Source: Amycolatopsis marina (lineage in GTDB: Bacteria; Actinomycetota; Actinomycetes; Mycobacteriales; Pseudonocardiaceae). Taken from it: a DNA stretch of 64,000 nucleotides. Below are positions 39,830-47,824 of the stretch, in pieces. How positions within the stretch are numbered: the stretch's first letter is position 1; every line of letters begins with the position of its first letter. Below the pieces are notes generated by a model, which was not told the DNA's origin, did no database searches, and worked only from the letters and a program-made list of their open reading frames with translations. Location of the stretch: contig NZ_FOKG01000019.1 in the NCBI RefSeq assembly GCF_900111885.1, positions 1 to 64,000 of the forward strand, written 5' to 3'. The position numbers and the translations under genes were made by a program.

Positions 39830-40572
39830 TGCATCACGCGCCAATCTGACTTGCCCTGCATGGTACCGATGTTCGACTTCGCCCACTCGTCACCCAGGTC
39901 ATGCACCTTCTGGGAGATGGTGGCCTGTTCGGTGGAGATGGTGTTGGTCAGAGACTGCAGTGACAGGATCGCGGTCGTGACGAGTCCAATTGAGACACCC
40001 GCTGCGGCTGCGATTGCCGCGATCGCGGCGGGAATCCCGACAACGGTACACGCGGCGGCGATCGCACCAACCGCCCCGACCACGAAAACACCCGTTGCGA
40101 TAGCCATCGCTGTCCAGAACGTTTCGATCCCGTTGCCCAGATTGTCCAGCGAGCTACGCAGTTGGTTCGCCAGGTCCTTCACTGAATTCAGCCCGTCGAC
40201 CTGTGTCGGTACCGTGGCCTTGTACGCCTCGGCGCCTCGTCCCTCCCAGTCCAGATTTGTCTGCATCTTGTCGAGACTGACCTCGCCAGCGATATCACCA
40301 ATGACATTGCCAACCTTGTTAACCCAATCCTCGGCCACCTGATGCAACCGTGTGGGGCTACCCGGCTGATCAATCAACTGGTTGACCCGACCCCAGAACT
40401 CCTCCACCTTCTGCCGGAGCGCGTTCAAACCTTGCTGGATCGGCTCGATAAGATCGGAAAGGAAACCGGGGACCCAGCTCAGTACATCGTTGACCTTGTC
40501 GAAAAACTCGTTGATCTTTTGCTGAAGCTCGCCGAATTTGCCGTTAGCTTGCTGAATAGCTGGACTCGTCAC
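39826..40572 (-). CDS. WXG-motif protein with hydrophobic C-terminal region (T7SS-associated)
   Basis: Protein of 248 residues. The N-terminal about 90 residues are amphipathic helix (NGKFGELQQKINEFFDKVND). A WXG-like turn DWEGRGAEAYKATVPTQVDG at about 107-126 lies between helices of the type found in ESX substrates. A hydrophobic, Ala/Gly/Val-rich region (about 165-215) could form two membrane helices. The last 40 residues are again helical. There is no toxin domain at the C-terminus, unlike LXG/WXG polymorphic toxins. It overlaps the following gene by 4 nt. It is probably a membrane-active or membrane-anchored T7SS-type protein; function is inferred only from the operon. Confidence 0.7.
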   Translation of the reverse strand: MTSPAIQQANGKFGELQQKINEFFDKVNDVLSWVPGFLSDLIEPIQQGLNALRQKVEEFWGRVNQLIDQPGSPTRLHQVAEDWVNKVGNVIGDIAGEVSLDKMQTNLDWEGRGAEAYKATVPTQVDGLNSVKDLANQLRSSLDNLGNGIETFWTAMAIATGVFVVGAVGAIAAACTVVGIPAAIAAIAAAAGVSIGLVTTAILSLQSLTNTISTEQATISQKVHDLGDEWAKSNIGTMQGKSDWRVMQ

Positions 40573-40592
40573 GGCAGATCACCAACCCTTCA

Positions 40593-40907
40593 TCAGTTAC
40601 CGCCGGCGCTTTGTATGCGCTGCTGGTGATCGGCTTCGGTCTGGTCGTACATGTCGGCGGCCTGCCGCAACGCGCCCGCGAGGTCGGAAAAATTCTCTGC
40701 CGCCTGCCTCAACATATCCTCAAGAGCAGTCTGTGCGCCGGTGTAGGTGGTATCGATTCCCTTGTCCACGCCGTACATCGACACGTCATGTCCGGTGAGG
40801 CCCAACGACCCGATCGCGCTCATCGGCGCATCCAGGTCGGTCGCCGCACCGTCCCAGATCTCCGCGTCTGATCGTAGCGCGGAGATCGCCGTTTTCATGT
40901 CAACCAT
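40593..40907 (-). CDS. WXG100-like small secreted protein (ESX type)
   Basis: Protein of 104 residues, the typical WXG100 size, predicted as a helix-turn-helix hairpin. The first helix contains AISALRSDAEIWDGAATDL. The C-terminal helix ends AADMYDQTEADHQQRIQ, which includes YDQTE and so matches the YxxxD/E type VII secretion signal. The classic central W-x-G turn is absent and replaced by DTTYTGAQTA. It lies 3 nt downstream of the YbaB-like gene. No ESX core genes (eccC, eccD, mycP) are in the window, so secretion would depend on a machine encoded elsewhere. Confidence 0.75.
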   Translation of the reverse strand: MVDMKTAISALRSDAEIWDGAATDLDAPMSAIGSLGLTGHDVSMYGVDKGIDTTYTGAQTALEDMLRQAAENFSDLAGALRQAADMYDQTEADHQQRIQSAGGN

Positions 40908-40910
40908 GTG

Positions 40911-41624
40911 CTACCTCTCACCGTTGGAATCGGTCGCTGCCGGCATGCCAAGACGACGCAAAAGACGCTGCGGATCCGCGGCTAGAACCATCAGTTCAGA
41001 AATCGCATTGCCACTCGGACCGGCCGCCATATCGCCCGGGGTACTCGCTTCGTGCAGACCCCGGAGCACCTCGACGAGTTCCGTCTCGATCTCGGTGTGC
41101 CGAGCCCGCCCGGACCAAGCACCGTCGATGTCCAGCGTAAGCACATGGCCTCGTTGTGCCGAGCCCTGCACGTGCCCACCGGAACTCCGCACCTGCACTG
41201 GCTGATCGACGATCGCTGATAGCCGCGCCGTGAATCGGCCCAACTCGGCGTCGACCGCATCGAGCAGCCGCTCCACGTCCTGCGTGGTCAGCGCCGACTC
41301 ATCCTCGGTAACCTCTTGCAGCGGCACGGCCGGTGCCGTGCGGTCAGTCTGCTCGACACTGCGGGCCAGCGCTTTGGTCGTGGCAGCGTTCGCGGCCGAG
41401 AGCACACTGACGTGTAGTTGACGCGAGTCGACTACCTGATGCCATTGCGGCGACAACCGCACAGCAATGACAGTAGCCTCAGGCGAGACCACCACTTGGA
41501 CCACCTGGTCGGCGTCCTGCCCGACCAGTGTCTCGTCGGGTTCTGCGACCGGACTCGACTGGCTCTCCGACTCGTCGTACTCCCAGTCCTCGGCTTCTTC
41601 GAAGCCCCATCTCCGATCGTCCAC
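40911..41624 (-). CDS. YbaB/EbfC-like protein, first gene of T7SS-like operon
   Basis: Protein of 237 residues. An acidic N-terminus (DDRRWGFEEAEDWEYDESES) leads to a domain beginning DADQVVQVVVSPEATVIAVR and LSPQWHQVVDSRQLHVSVLS. That pattern of a beta sheet followed by a helix (AANAATTKALARSVEQTD) resembles the YbaB/EbfC fold often found beside WXG100 genes in Pseudonocardiaceae. The second half continues with a helical stretch and VLTLDIDGAWSGRARHTEIE. It starts at GTG 41624. A candidate minus-strand promoter is TTGATG (complement of 41681-41686), 16 nt, TATCCG (complement of 41659-41664). The operon then runs five genes with gaps of 20 nt or less. Confidence 0.7.
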   Translation of the reverse strand: MDDRRWGFEEAEDWEYDESESQSSPVAEPDETLVGQDADQVVQVVVSPEATVIAVRLSPQWHQVVDSRQLHVSVLSAANAATTKALARSVEQTDRTAPAVPLQEVTEDESALTTQDVERLLDAVDAELGRFTARLSAIVDQPVQVRSSGGHVQGSAQRGHVLTLDIDGAWSGRARHTEIETELVEVLRGLHEASTPGDMAAGPSGNAISELMVLAADPQRLLRRLGMPAATDSNGER

Positions 41625-42003
41625 GTCGGCGGACTCTACTCAGATCTCGTCTCGGAGGCGGATAAATTGCACGAAGCACGCATCAATCACCCGTTCGCCG
41701 GAATTCTCGTACGCTATGTATTCGAAACTCTGCTCCGAATCGCGCTACGGAACGGTGGAATTCGTAGCTAGCTTGGGCTTTGGCGGTGACGGGGAGGCTT
41801 CTGCTCGCCAGTCACCCAGCAGGGCCGACGATGAGGGCGAAAGGGGGCGGGCTGCGACCAGTCGCCGACGTGTCCCACCCTCTCCCGTTCACCCACCTGG
41901 GACGCTTGCGGGTTCCGCAATTGCGCGACACGACGACCTCCTTGGGGTGAGGTGTCGCTGTTTGTGCGTGGCGCGGGCGTCGCGCGGCCATACGTTGCCG
42001 CCC
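41625..42003. other. Intergenic region between T7SS-like operon and DUF5753 regulator
   Basis: About 380 nt with no convincing gene on either strand. The left part (to about 41770) is distinctly AT-richer, contains two GGAATTC-bearing stretches and a candidate minus-strand promoter for the T7SS-like operon. The right part is GC-rich and includes the promoter region of the DUF5753 regulator. Open frames crossing it are shadows of flanking genes. Confidence 0.5.
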
Positions 42004-42876
42004 ATGGGTATCGACGAATCCAGCGCCCGGCGCCGCGAACTCGGCAGCGAACTGCGGCGGCTACGGGAGAAGGCCGGGTTCCAGGGCAGGGACATCGCCA
42101 AGGCGCTGGGCTGGGCGCAGAGCAAGGTCTCCAGGGTGGAGACCGGGATGCGCGGGAGCTCCGAGCTGGAAGCCGCGATCTACCTCGCCACCTGCCGGGT
42201 GGCGCCGGACGAGCTGAAGCGCCTGCTGGACCTGCACGCCGAGATCGAGGACGGTGTCTGGGTACGACGGCACAACCCGAGACTGCCCGACGAACTGCGG
42301 TCCCTGGTGGTGCAGGAGACCACGGCGACAGCGATCAGCAGTTACGAGCCGTTGATCGTTCCAGGTCTGGCCCAGACCGAGGACTACACGCGAGCTATCT
42401 TCCGCGGCGCTGGTCGGTTCGCCAACGACGACATCGAACTCCGCGTCCGTGCCCGAATGCAGCGGCAGTACCTCACTCGGCGACCGCATCCGCCCCGCCT
42501 GCGGTTTCTCATCCACGAGCAGGCACTACGGCTGCCGGTCGGCGGCATGCGCGTGATGCACGACCAGTTGCTGCACCTGGTGCTGCTCAACTCCCTGCCG
42601 CACTGGTTGGTTCAGGTGATTCCGACTCGTGCGGGAGCCAGAACCGGTGCCGAGGGTGCGTTCATGCTGGAGTACTCCGGTGCCAAGCCCACGGTGTACG
42701 TCGAACTACACACCGCTGGCCTGTTCCTCGAACAGCCCAAGGACATCGCCGCCTACCGGGAGATTCTCCGTCGTCTGGCCGAAGCAGCACTGAATCGGGA
42801 ACAATCGACGGCGGCGCTTGCCCGCCTGGCAAGCGAGTACGACCGACCGGAAGAGGACCCCGATGGACGCACGTGA
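42004..42876 (+). CDS. XRE-family regulator with DUF5753 (Scr1-type) domain
   Basis: Protein of 290 residues. The N-terminal HTH (ELGSELRRLREKAGFQGRDI, then AKALGWAQSKVSRVETGMRG) is followed by the DUF5753 domain. That domain shows SYEPLIVPGLAQTEDYTRAI, RMQRQYLTRRPHPPRLRFLI and PHWLVQVIPTRAG, typical of this very large actinobacterial family (BldB-partner/Scr1-like). ATG 42004 is chosen; the open frame upstream is non-homologous. It overlaps the DUF397 gene by 14 nt. Such pairs act as regulator/partner modules in Streptomyces development and resemble antitoxin-toxin organisation. Confidence 0.93.
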   Translation: MGIDESSARRRELGSELRRLREKAGFQGRDIAKALGWAQSKVSRVETGMRGSSELEAAIYLATCRVAPDELKRLLDLHAEIEDGVWVRRHNPRLPDELRSLVVQETTATAISSYEPLIVPGLAQTEDYTRAIFRGAGRFANDDIELRVRARMQRQYLTRRPHPPRLRFLIHEQALRLPVGGMRVMHDQLLHLVLLNSLPHWLVQVIPTRAGARTGAEGAFMLEYSGAKPTVYVELHTAGLFLEQPKDIAAYREILRRLAEAALNREQSTAALARLASEYDRPEEDPDGRT

Positions 42877-43063
42877 GCAGCCCGATCCGCATTGGCACAA
42901 GAGCAGCTACAGCGGCGGTGGCAACGGCAACTGCGTCGAGGTCGCGCTCACGGGGAATCGTGCGGCCGTGCGGGACTCGAAGGACACCACGGGCACGCCG
43001 CTGTCCTTCCCCACCCCGGCCTGGCAGGCGTTCCTGACAACCCTCACTGAGCACCACGCCTGA
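42863..43063 (+). CDS. DUF397 small protein, partner of DUF5753 regulator
   Basis: Small protein of 66 residues with the DUF397 hallmarks: WHKSSYSGGGNGNCVEVAL, then AAVRDSKDTTGTPLSF and a C-terminal TPAWQAFLTTL. ATG 42863 lies inside the end of the preceding regulator gene (14-nt overlap), so both are co-translated. Characterised relatives (Scr2/Scr3, WhiJ-associated) bind or antagonise the partner regulator. It is followed 17 nt later by the second copy of the paired palindromic element, which may end transcription. Confidence 0.92.
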   Translation: MDAREQPDPHWHKSSYSGGGNGNCVEVALTGNRAAVRDSKDTTGTPLSFPTPAWQAFLTTLTEHHA

Positions 43064-43080
43064 CCCACCGGGCCCCCTCC

Positions 43081-43145
43081 CGCACTTTCCCGGGAAAGTG
43101 CGGTACTTGCGCACGCCGGGTATCGCACTTTCCCGGGAAAGTGCG
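43081..43145. repeat. Composite paired-palindrome element, copy 2
   Basis: Two perfect 22-bp palindromes with core GCACTTTCCCGGGAAAGTGC (43081-43102 and 43124-43145) are separated by a 21-nt spacer starting GTACTTGCGCACGCCGGG. It lies exactly between the convergent DUF397 and MmyB-type genes, so it may also serve as a bidirectional terminator. Confidence 0.96.
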
Positions 43146-43149
43146 ACGC

Positions 43150-44022
43150 CTACCGCGCTGAATCGGTCGTGGGGGCGAGGTTCTGGGTACCGATCACGCG
43201 CAGGAGCGCCAGCTGTTCGTGCTCGGGAGTGCCGGGCGGGGCCGAGTAGACGACCACGAGCTGGTCGGCGTCGGGAACGTGCAGGGTGTCGCAGTCGAGT
43301 GTCATCGGGGCCAGCTGCGGATGCTCGATGGTCTTGCGATGACTGCGCCTTGTGGACGCACCACCGCGATCCCAGAGCCGTGTGAACTCCTCGCTGCCCG
43401 CGCGCAGGTCGGCCAGCAGACGGCGCAGCTCGCGGTCGTTCGGATAGCGGGCCGCCGCGGCCCGCAAATCCCCGACCGTCAGGGCGGACGCGTTCGCGCG
43501 CTCCTCGGGTGACTGGGCCACCCTGCTCCGCTCCGGATCGTTCGGGTCGGGCAGGAATTGCAGCCGGACGATGTTCCTCCGCTCCGGCCGCAGCGCCGTC
43601 CAGTCGCCATACAGGGCGGAGGCCATCGCGTTCCAGGCCAGCACATCCCCCTTCGCGCTGAGCACGAGAACCGGCAGGTCCGCGAACCGGTCGATCAGCC
43701 GCAGCACGCTCGGCCGGACGTGCAGATCGATGGTGCCGGGTGTCGGCGGCGCCGTTCCCGCGAGGTGGAACAGCTCGTCCCGCTCATCCTGGCTGAGGCG
43801 CAGCGCCCGGGCCAGCGCGGTCAACACCTGGGCGGACGGCTGGGTGCTGCGGCCCTGCTCGATGCGCACGACGTAGTCGACGCTGATCCCGGCGAGCAGG
43901 GCAAGCTCCTCCCGGCGCAGCCCCGCGACCCGCCGGTGCCGCCCGGCAGGCAGGCCGATCTGTCCCGGAGTCACCCGTTGTCGTGCTCGGCGGACGACCG
44001 CTGCCAGCTCCTGACGGTTCAC
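43150..44022 (-). CDS. MmyB-type helix-turn-helix regulator
   Basis: Regulator of 290 residues. The N-terminal HTH (RVAGLRREELALLAGISVDY, then VVRIEQGRSTQPSAQVLTAL) precedes the PAS-like MmyB ligand-binding domain. That domain shows LPVLVLSAKGDVLAWNAMAS and NIVRLQFLPDP, and it ends with TIEHPQLAPMTLDCDTLHVP followed by QLVVVYSAPPGTPE. These proteins can bind fatty-acid-like ligands. GTG 44022 is the start; the upstream open frame is not homologous. It is divergent from an SDR gene, the usual target arrangement of this family, with 101 nt of shared promoter region. Confidence 0.93.
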   Translation of the reverse strand: MNRQELAAVVRRARQRVTPGQIGLPAGRHRRVAGLRREELALLAGISVDYVVRIEQGRSTQPSAQVLTALARALRLSQDERDELFHLAGTAPPTPGTIDLHVRPSVLRLIDRFADLPVLVLSAKGDVLAWNAMASALYGDWTALRPERRNIVRLQFLPDPNDPERSRVAQSPEERANASALTVGDLRAAAARYPNDRELRRLLADLRAGSEEFTRLWDRGGASTRRSHRKTIEHPQLAPMTLDCDTLHVPDADQLVVVYSAPPGTPEHEQLALLRVIGTQNLAPTTDSAR

Positions 44023-44123
44023 GACTCCAGCATGCCCCGTACGCCACCGACGTGGGTAGGACCGCCGGTCCCACGGTCGACGAGTCCTGTCAGCGGCGCC
44101 CTCGCGCTCGCACACTCGGCAAC

Positions 44124-44843
44124 ATGACGACACACAAGATCGCCCTGGTGACCGGGGCCAACAAGGGAATCGGGTTCGAGACGACCCGCAGGCTGGCGGA
44201 GCTGGGCTGGACAGTCTGGCTGGGCTCTCGCGATCCCGAACGCGGAGCCGCAGCCGCACGCCGTGTGGCGGACCTGCTGCCGAAGGCCGATGTCCGGCCG
44301 CTCGCGCTCGACGTGACCTCCGACGAGTCCGTGGGCACGGCCCGCAAGATCGTCGACGAGACAACCGGCCGCCTCGATGCCGTGGTGAACAACGCGGGCA
44401 TCGGCGGCCGGTTCGCCTCCCCCGAGGAGACCGTGTCCGACGATGCCCTGCCGGTCTACGAGGTGAACGTGATCGGACCGATCCGCGTCACAGCGGCGTT
44501 ACTGCCGCTCCTGCGACGGTCGGCGGACCCGCGCCTCGTGATGGTGTCCAGCGGGGTGGGGTCGTTCGGCGTCACCACTGATCCCGACCGTCTCGAATCG
44601 ACCCTGCACGCACTCGTGTACCCGTCCTCGAAGGCCGCGCTGAACATGATCACCAGTCAGTACGCGAAATCCCTCCGGGATATCCGTGTGCACGCCGTCG
44701 ACCCGGGCTACACGGCGACCGACCTCAACGGACATCAGGGAATCCAGACGGTCCAGGAAGGCGCCGAGGCGGCAGTCCAGGCCTGTGTCGCCGATGAGTT
44801 GCCCGGAGTGTTCATCGACCGCCACGGAGCCGTGCCCTGGTAG
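44124..44843 (+). CDS. Short-chain dehydrogenase/reductase
   Basis: NAD(P)-dependent oxidoreductase of 239 residues. The cofactor loop is TGANKGIG (10-17). NNAG follows in LDAVVNNAGIGGRFASP, then the catalytic serine region RLVMVSSGVGSFGV and the Tyr/Lys pair in ALVYPSSKAALNMI. The carbonyl reductase-like opening ALVTGANKGIGFETTRRLAE suggests a CBR1-type SDR. ATG 44124 is chosen. It is divergently transcribed from the MmyB-type regulator, which likely represses it. The substrate is unknown. Confidence 0.92.
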   Translation: MTTHKIALVTGANKGIGFETTRRLAELGWTVWLGSRDPERGAAAARRVADLLPKADVRPLALDVTSDESVGTARKIVDETTGRLDAVVNNAGIGGRFASPEETVSDDALPVYEVNVIGPIRVTAALLPLLRRSADPRLVMVSSGVGSFGVTTDPDRLESTLHALVYPSSKAALNMITSQYAKSLRDIRVHAVDPGYTATDLNGHQGIQTVQEGAEAAVQACVADELPGVFIDRHGAVPW

Positions 44844-44862
44844 TTGGATTTCGCTGGTCCGG

Positions 44863-45336
44863 TCAGCCGAACTGGCCGACCTCGTAGCCGCCGGCGGGCT
44901 GCTGGATGATGACGTTCAGCCGGTTGTAGGTATTGATGAGCGCGATCAGGCCCACCAGAGCGGCGAGCTGGTCCTCGTCGTAATGCTTGGCGGCATTGGC
45001 CCATACCTCATCGCTGACGCCACCGGCGGCATCGGCGATGCGGGTGCCCTGCTCCGTCAACTCCAGGGCGGCGCGCTCGGCGTCGGTGAACACCGTGGCC
45101 TCTCGCCAGGCCGCCACCAGGTTCAGGCGCAGCGAGGTCTCCCCCGCATGCATGGCTTCTTTCGTGTGCATGTCGGTGCAGAAGCCGCAGCCGTTGATCT
45201 GGCTGGCGCGGATCTTCACCAGCTCCTGTGTCGCGGCGGGCAGTGTCGAGTCCGCGACCACCTTGCCCGCGGAGTTGATGTACTTCGAGAACTTGGCCGC
45301 GACGGGGTTGCCGAAGATGTTGAGACGGGCGTCCAT
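44863..45336 (-). CDS. Carboxymuconolactone decarboxylase/AhpD-family protein
   Basis: Protein of 157 residues of the AhpD-like fold. The redox pair lies in INGCGFCTDMHTKEAMHAGE (C-x-x-C-x-x-x-H), and the family-typical second half continues with WREATVFTDAERAALELTEQ. The CxxC-His motif indicates alkylhydroperoxidase-type peroxide reduction rather than lactone decarboxylation. ATG 45336 is preceded by a strong AAGGAG. It is convergent with the SDR gene, only 19 nt apart. Its electron donor is not evident. Confidence 0.92.
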   Translation of the reverse strand: MDARLNIFGNPVAAKFSKYINSAGKVVADSTLPAATQELVKIRASQINGCGFCTDMHTKEAMHAGETSLRLNLVAAWREATVFTDAERAALELTEQGTRIADAAGGVSDEVWANAAKHYDEDQLAALVGLIALINTYNRLNVIIQQPAGGYEVGQFG

Positions 45337-45432
45337 GGTGATCTCCTTGCCGATCCGACGGTTACACAGCACTGACGGATCGGCGCGACGAAACGTGACA
45401 ACCGGACGAAGCACCTGGGCGTGACGTGCGTC

Positions 45433-46728
45433 TCACCGAGTCCGTACTCGACGAGGAGTTTTGGCGCAGGGGTGGATGGCCACAAGCGCCTGGAACGACG
45501 AGGGGCGGGCGGGCGGCCGTGGAGGATCGTGCACGGTGTTGCGGATCGGGTGCCGCCCGGGGTCGAGCCAGGGCGGCGGAAGGAATTCCGGCTGCCCGTG
45601 GCATATTCGGACGTCCCAGCCGCTGTGGTGCAGCATCCGATGGTGCCGGGCGCACACCAGCACCAGATTATCCAGATCCGTACGTCCATTATGGATCCAC
45701 CAGGATACGTGATGCGGCGTGCACCACTTCGGCGCCCGATCACACCCCGGAAACGCACACCCCCGATCCCGCAGAACGAGGGCCCGCCGCTGAGCGGAGC
45801 TGGCATGTCGCACTGAGCGGCCGAGGTGCAGGATCTCGCCGTCGTGGCCGAAAATCGCGGGCACCACCCGCGCCTCACAAGCCAACCGCCGCAACTGATC
45901 CACCGTGTCAAACCCCGGCACATCCAGCAGTGCCGCCTTGACCCGGTTCTCCAGTTCGGCGAGGGTGACGGTCACGATCAGGACCGCGCGTTCCCCACCC
46001 TGCACCGACAAATCCTCGGTCCGGGCGGCGAGTGCGACGATCTCCGCCAGCGCGTCCCCCTGCCGCTGCGCCACAGTCCGCACATCGGGCTCGCCGTTCT
46101 CGCCTTTCGGGTGCGGCTTGGCCAGCGGGCCCAGCAGACCTTGCAGGGTGGCACCGGTGTCAGCGTCGAACTCGCCACTGAACCGCATCCGCCCATCAAA
46201 CCCAATCCGGAAACGAAACTCCCGCAACGACTCCGCCGCAGGCTTGTCCTTCGGCGTCGGCCCGTCCTGATCCCAGTACCGCCGCAGACGAGTACCGACA
46301 CGAGACACCTTCTCCGGACCCGCCTGTAAGGCGACATCCAACAAGATCCGCTCATCAGCAGCGCGTCGCTCGGCAGGCACCCACTCCGGACAGTGCTCGA
46401 ACACCGAGCAAATCACTCGCACATGCTCCGCGGTGATCGCACCCCGCCCCAACGCCTCGCCGGTCGCGACCAAGTTCTGGGTCGCCACCGCCTGCATGCG
46501 GCGGGCCTCCGCCTCCCGCCGGGACAGCCGGGTGGCCTCGGCCAGCAGAGCGACCGTGTCCCGGTAACCCAGACTGGCGGCCAAGCCACGCTGCTCCGCC
46601 TCGGCCACCACTTCCAGCACCTCACCGTAGGCACGGCGCAGCGATTCCTCGCGCGTCAGCAGCGCCGCGACCAGCTCCTCATCGGAAACCTGCCACAGCG
46701 ACCCGGCCACACGCGTGCCCTCGTCCAC
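45433..46728 (-). CDS. DUF222 / HNH endonuclease (13E12-repeat family)
   Basis: Protein of 431 residues. The N-terminal DUF222 region contains GYRDTVALLAEATRLSRREA and then ARRMQAVATQNLVATGEA. The C-terminal HNH nuclease has CAFPGCDRAPKWCTPHHVSW followed by GRTDLDNLVLVCARHHRMLH, with the expected zinc-type cysteines and His-Asn-His residues. Family members are multi-copy, scattered elements in actinobacteria (REP13E12 in mycobacteria) and may be selfish nucleases. The gene looks intact, with no frameshift. It starts at GTG 46728. Its presence supports the view that this region is accessory. Confidence 0.93.
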   Translation of the reverse strand: MDEGTRVAGSLWQVSDEELVAALLTREESLRRAYGEVLEVVAEAEQRGLAASLGYRDTVALLAEATRLSRREAEARRMQAVATQNLVATGEALGRGAITAEHVRVICSVFEHCPEWVPAERRAADERILLDVALQAGPEKVSRVGTRLRRYWDQDGPTPKDKPAAESLREFRFRIGFDGRMRFSGEFDADTGATLQGLLGPLAKPHPKGENGEPDVRTVAQRQGDALAEIVALAARTEDLSVQGGERAVLIVTVTLAELENRVKAALLDVPGFDTVDQLRRLACEARVVPAIFGHDGEILHLGRSVRHASSAQRRALVLRDRGCAFPGCDRAPKWCTPHHVSWWIHNGRTDLDNLVLVCARHHRMLHHSGWDVRICHGQPEFLPPPWLDPGRHPIRNTVHDPPRPPARPSSFQALVAIHPCAKTPRRVRTR

Positions 46729-46875
46729 ACCTTCAGATTACCAAGAATCGTAGAACATACGTTCGAATTCACCCCAAAGAGACTCCTACGACTCAACGTG
46801 ACCATGGGTGTTCAGCTCGAAGGTTGACGGGCCAAGGCGCACAGCAGCAGTCTGGGCCAGCCTACTGCCCCGGTC

Positions 46876-47610
46876 TCACTTCAGGTGCCGAGCGAAGAAC
46901 CGGTTCCCGGCATCCCCCTCGAACTGCGGGACGCCGATGTGCCCGCCCATGTTGGCGTGCAGCGTCTTCTCCTTGGAACCGAAGGCGTCGAACAGGTCCA
47001 GGGCCATCTGCCGGTCATTTCCTTCGTCGTCCCACTGCAGCAGGACCTGCAACGGAATGGTGACCTGCCGGGCCTCCTCGAACAGCGCGCGGGGCACGAA
47101 ACTCCCGGCGAAGAGAAGTGCGGCCGAGATGCGCGGCTCGACCACCGCCAGCCGGATGCCGATGGCGATCACCCCTCCCGCGTACCCGATCGGGCCGCCG
47201 ATCTCGGGCAGCGTAAGGAGGTCGTCCAGGGCGGCCCGCCATTCCGGGGCCGCCGTTTCGACCAGCGGGAGGACGAGCCGGTCGACGATCTCGTCGTGGA
47301 CCGGCTCGCCGGCCTCCAGCGCCCGGTGCAGGTCGGCGCGGGCGTTCTCGGCGGCGGCGGAACGGGGCCGGTCACCGCTCCAGGGAAGCTCGATGGCGGC
47401 CGATGCGAAGCCCTCCCCCGCGCAGCAGTGCCGGGCCCGGGCCATCAGACGGGGGTACATCTTCTGCAGCCCGCCGGGGTGGCCGAGCAGGATCAGCGGA
47501 GCCGGTGCGGATGCGGACCCGGGCGTCCACAGGATCCCGGGGATCTCGCCGAGGGTGAATTCGCGTTCGAGGACGCCGTCGTCGAAGCGCTGTTCAGAAG
47601 TGAACCGCAT
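46876..47610 (-). CDS. Alpha/beta-hydrolase-like protein lacking the nucleophile serine
   Basis: Protein of 244 residues with a dienelactone-hydrolase-like layout. The oxyanion region PLILLGHPGGLQKMYPRLMA is followed by the strand before the nucleophile elbow, but the elbow reads GGPIGYAGGVIAIGIRLAVV. GYAGG therefore replaces G-x-S-x-G. The acid and base of the triad seem present in LLQWDDEGNDRQMALD and ANMGGHIGVPQFEGD. If the sequence is correct it may be a non-catalytic or altered-mechanism member. It is monocistronic, with about 210 nt of upstream region before the SigJ-type gene. Confidence 0.82.
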   Translation of the reverse strand: MRFTSEQRFDDGVLEREFTLGEIPGILWTPGSASAPAPLILLGHPGGLQKMYPRLMARARHCCAGEGFASAAIELPWSGDRPRSAAAENARADLHRALEAGEPVHDEIVDRLVLPLVETAAPEWRAALDDLLTLPEIGGPIGYAGGVIAIGIRLAVVEPRISAALLFAGSFVPRALFEEARQVTIPLQVLLQWDDEGNDRQMALDLFDAFGSKEKTLHANMGGHIGVPQFEGDAGNRFFARHLK

Positions 47611-47824
47611 GGTCGTGCCTTTCGGGAGTGCTCGCGAACGGCGCTCCCGGACGACCTATCGCCCGACCGTGACCCCGGACGGGAGCACCCATGTCGATAC
47701 GTTCACGGGTACCACCTCCTCGTTCTCTCGCACGGCCGCCGGAAACATAGCAGTGGCCGCCATGGTCCGCCAACGCATTTGGCGACGGTGAGCGATGCGC
47801 AGAAGCGGCCTGGAGCCGAGATCT

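Noticed and set aside
41418-41771. A 117-codon plus-strand frame over the T7SS-like promoter
   Set aside because: It is mostly antisense to the YbaB-like gene and has no recognisable domain or ribosome site.
43081-43145. Possible CRISPR-like repeat pair
   Set aside because: There are only two palindromic units per locus, and the 21-nt spacer is conserved between loci, the opposite of CRISPR spacers. No cas gene is present.
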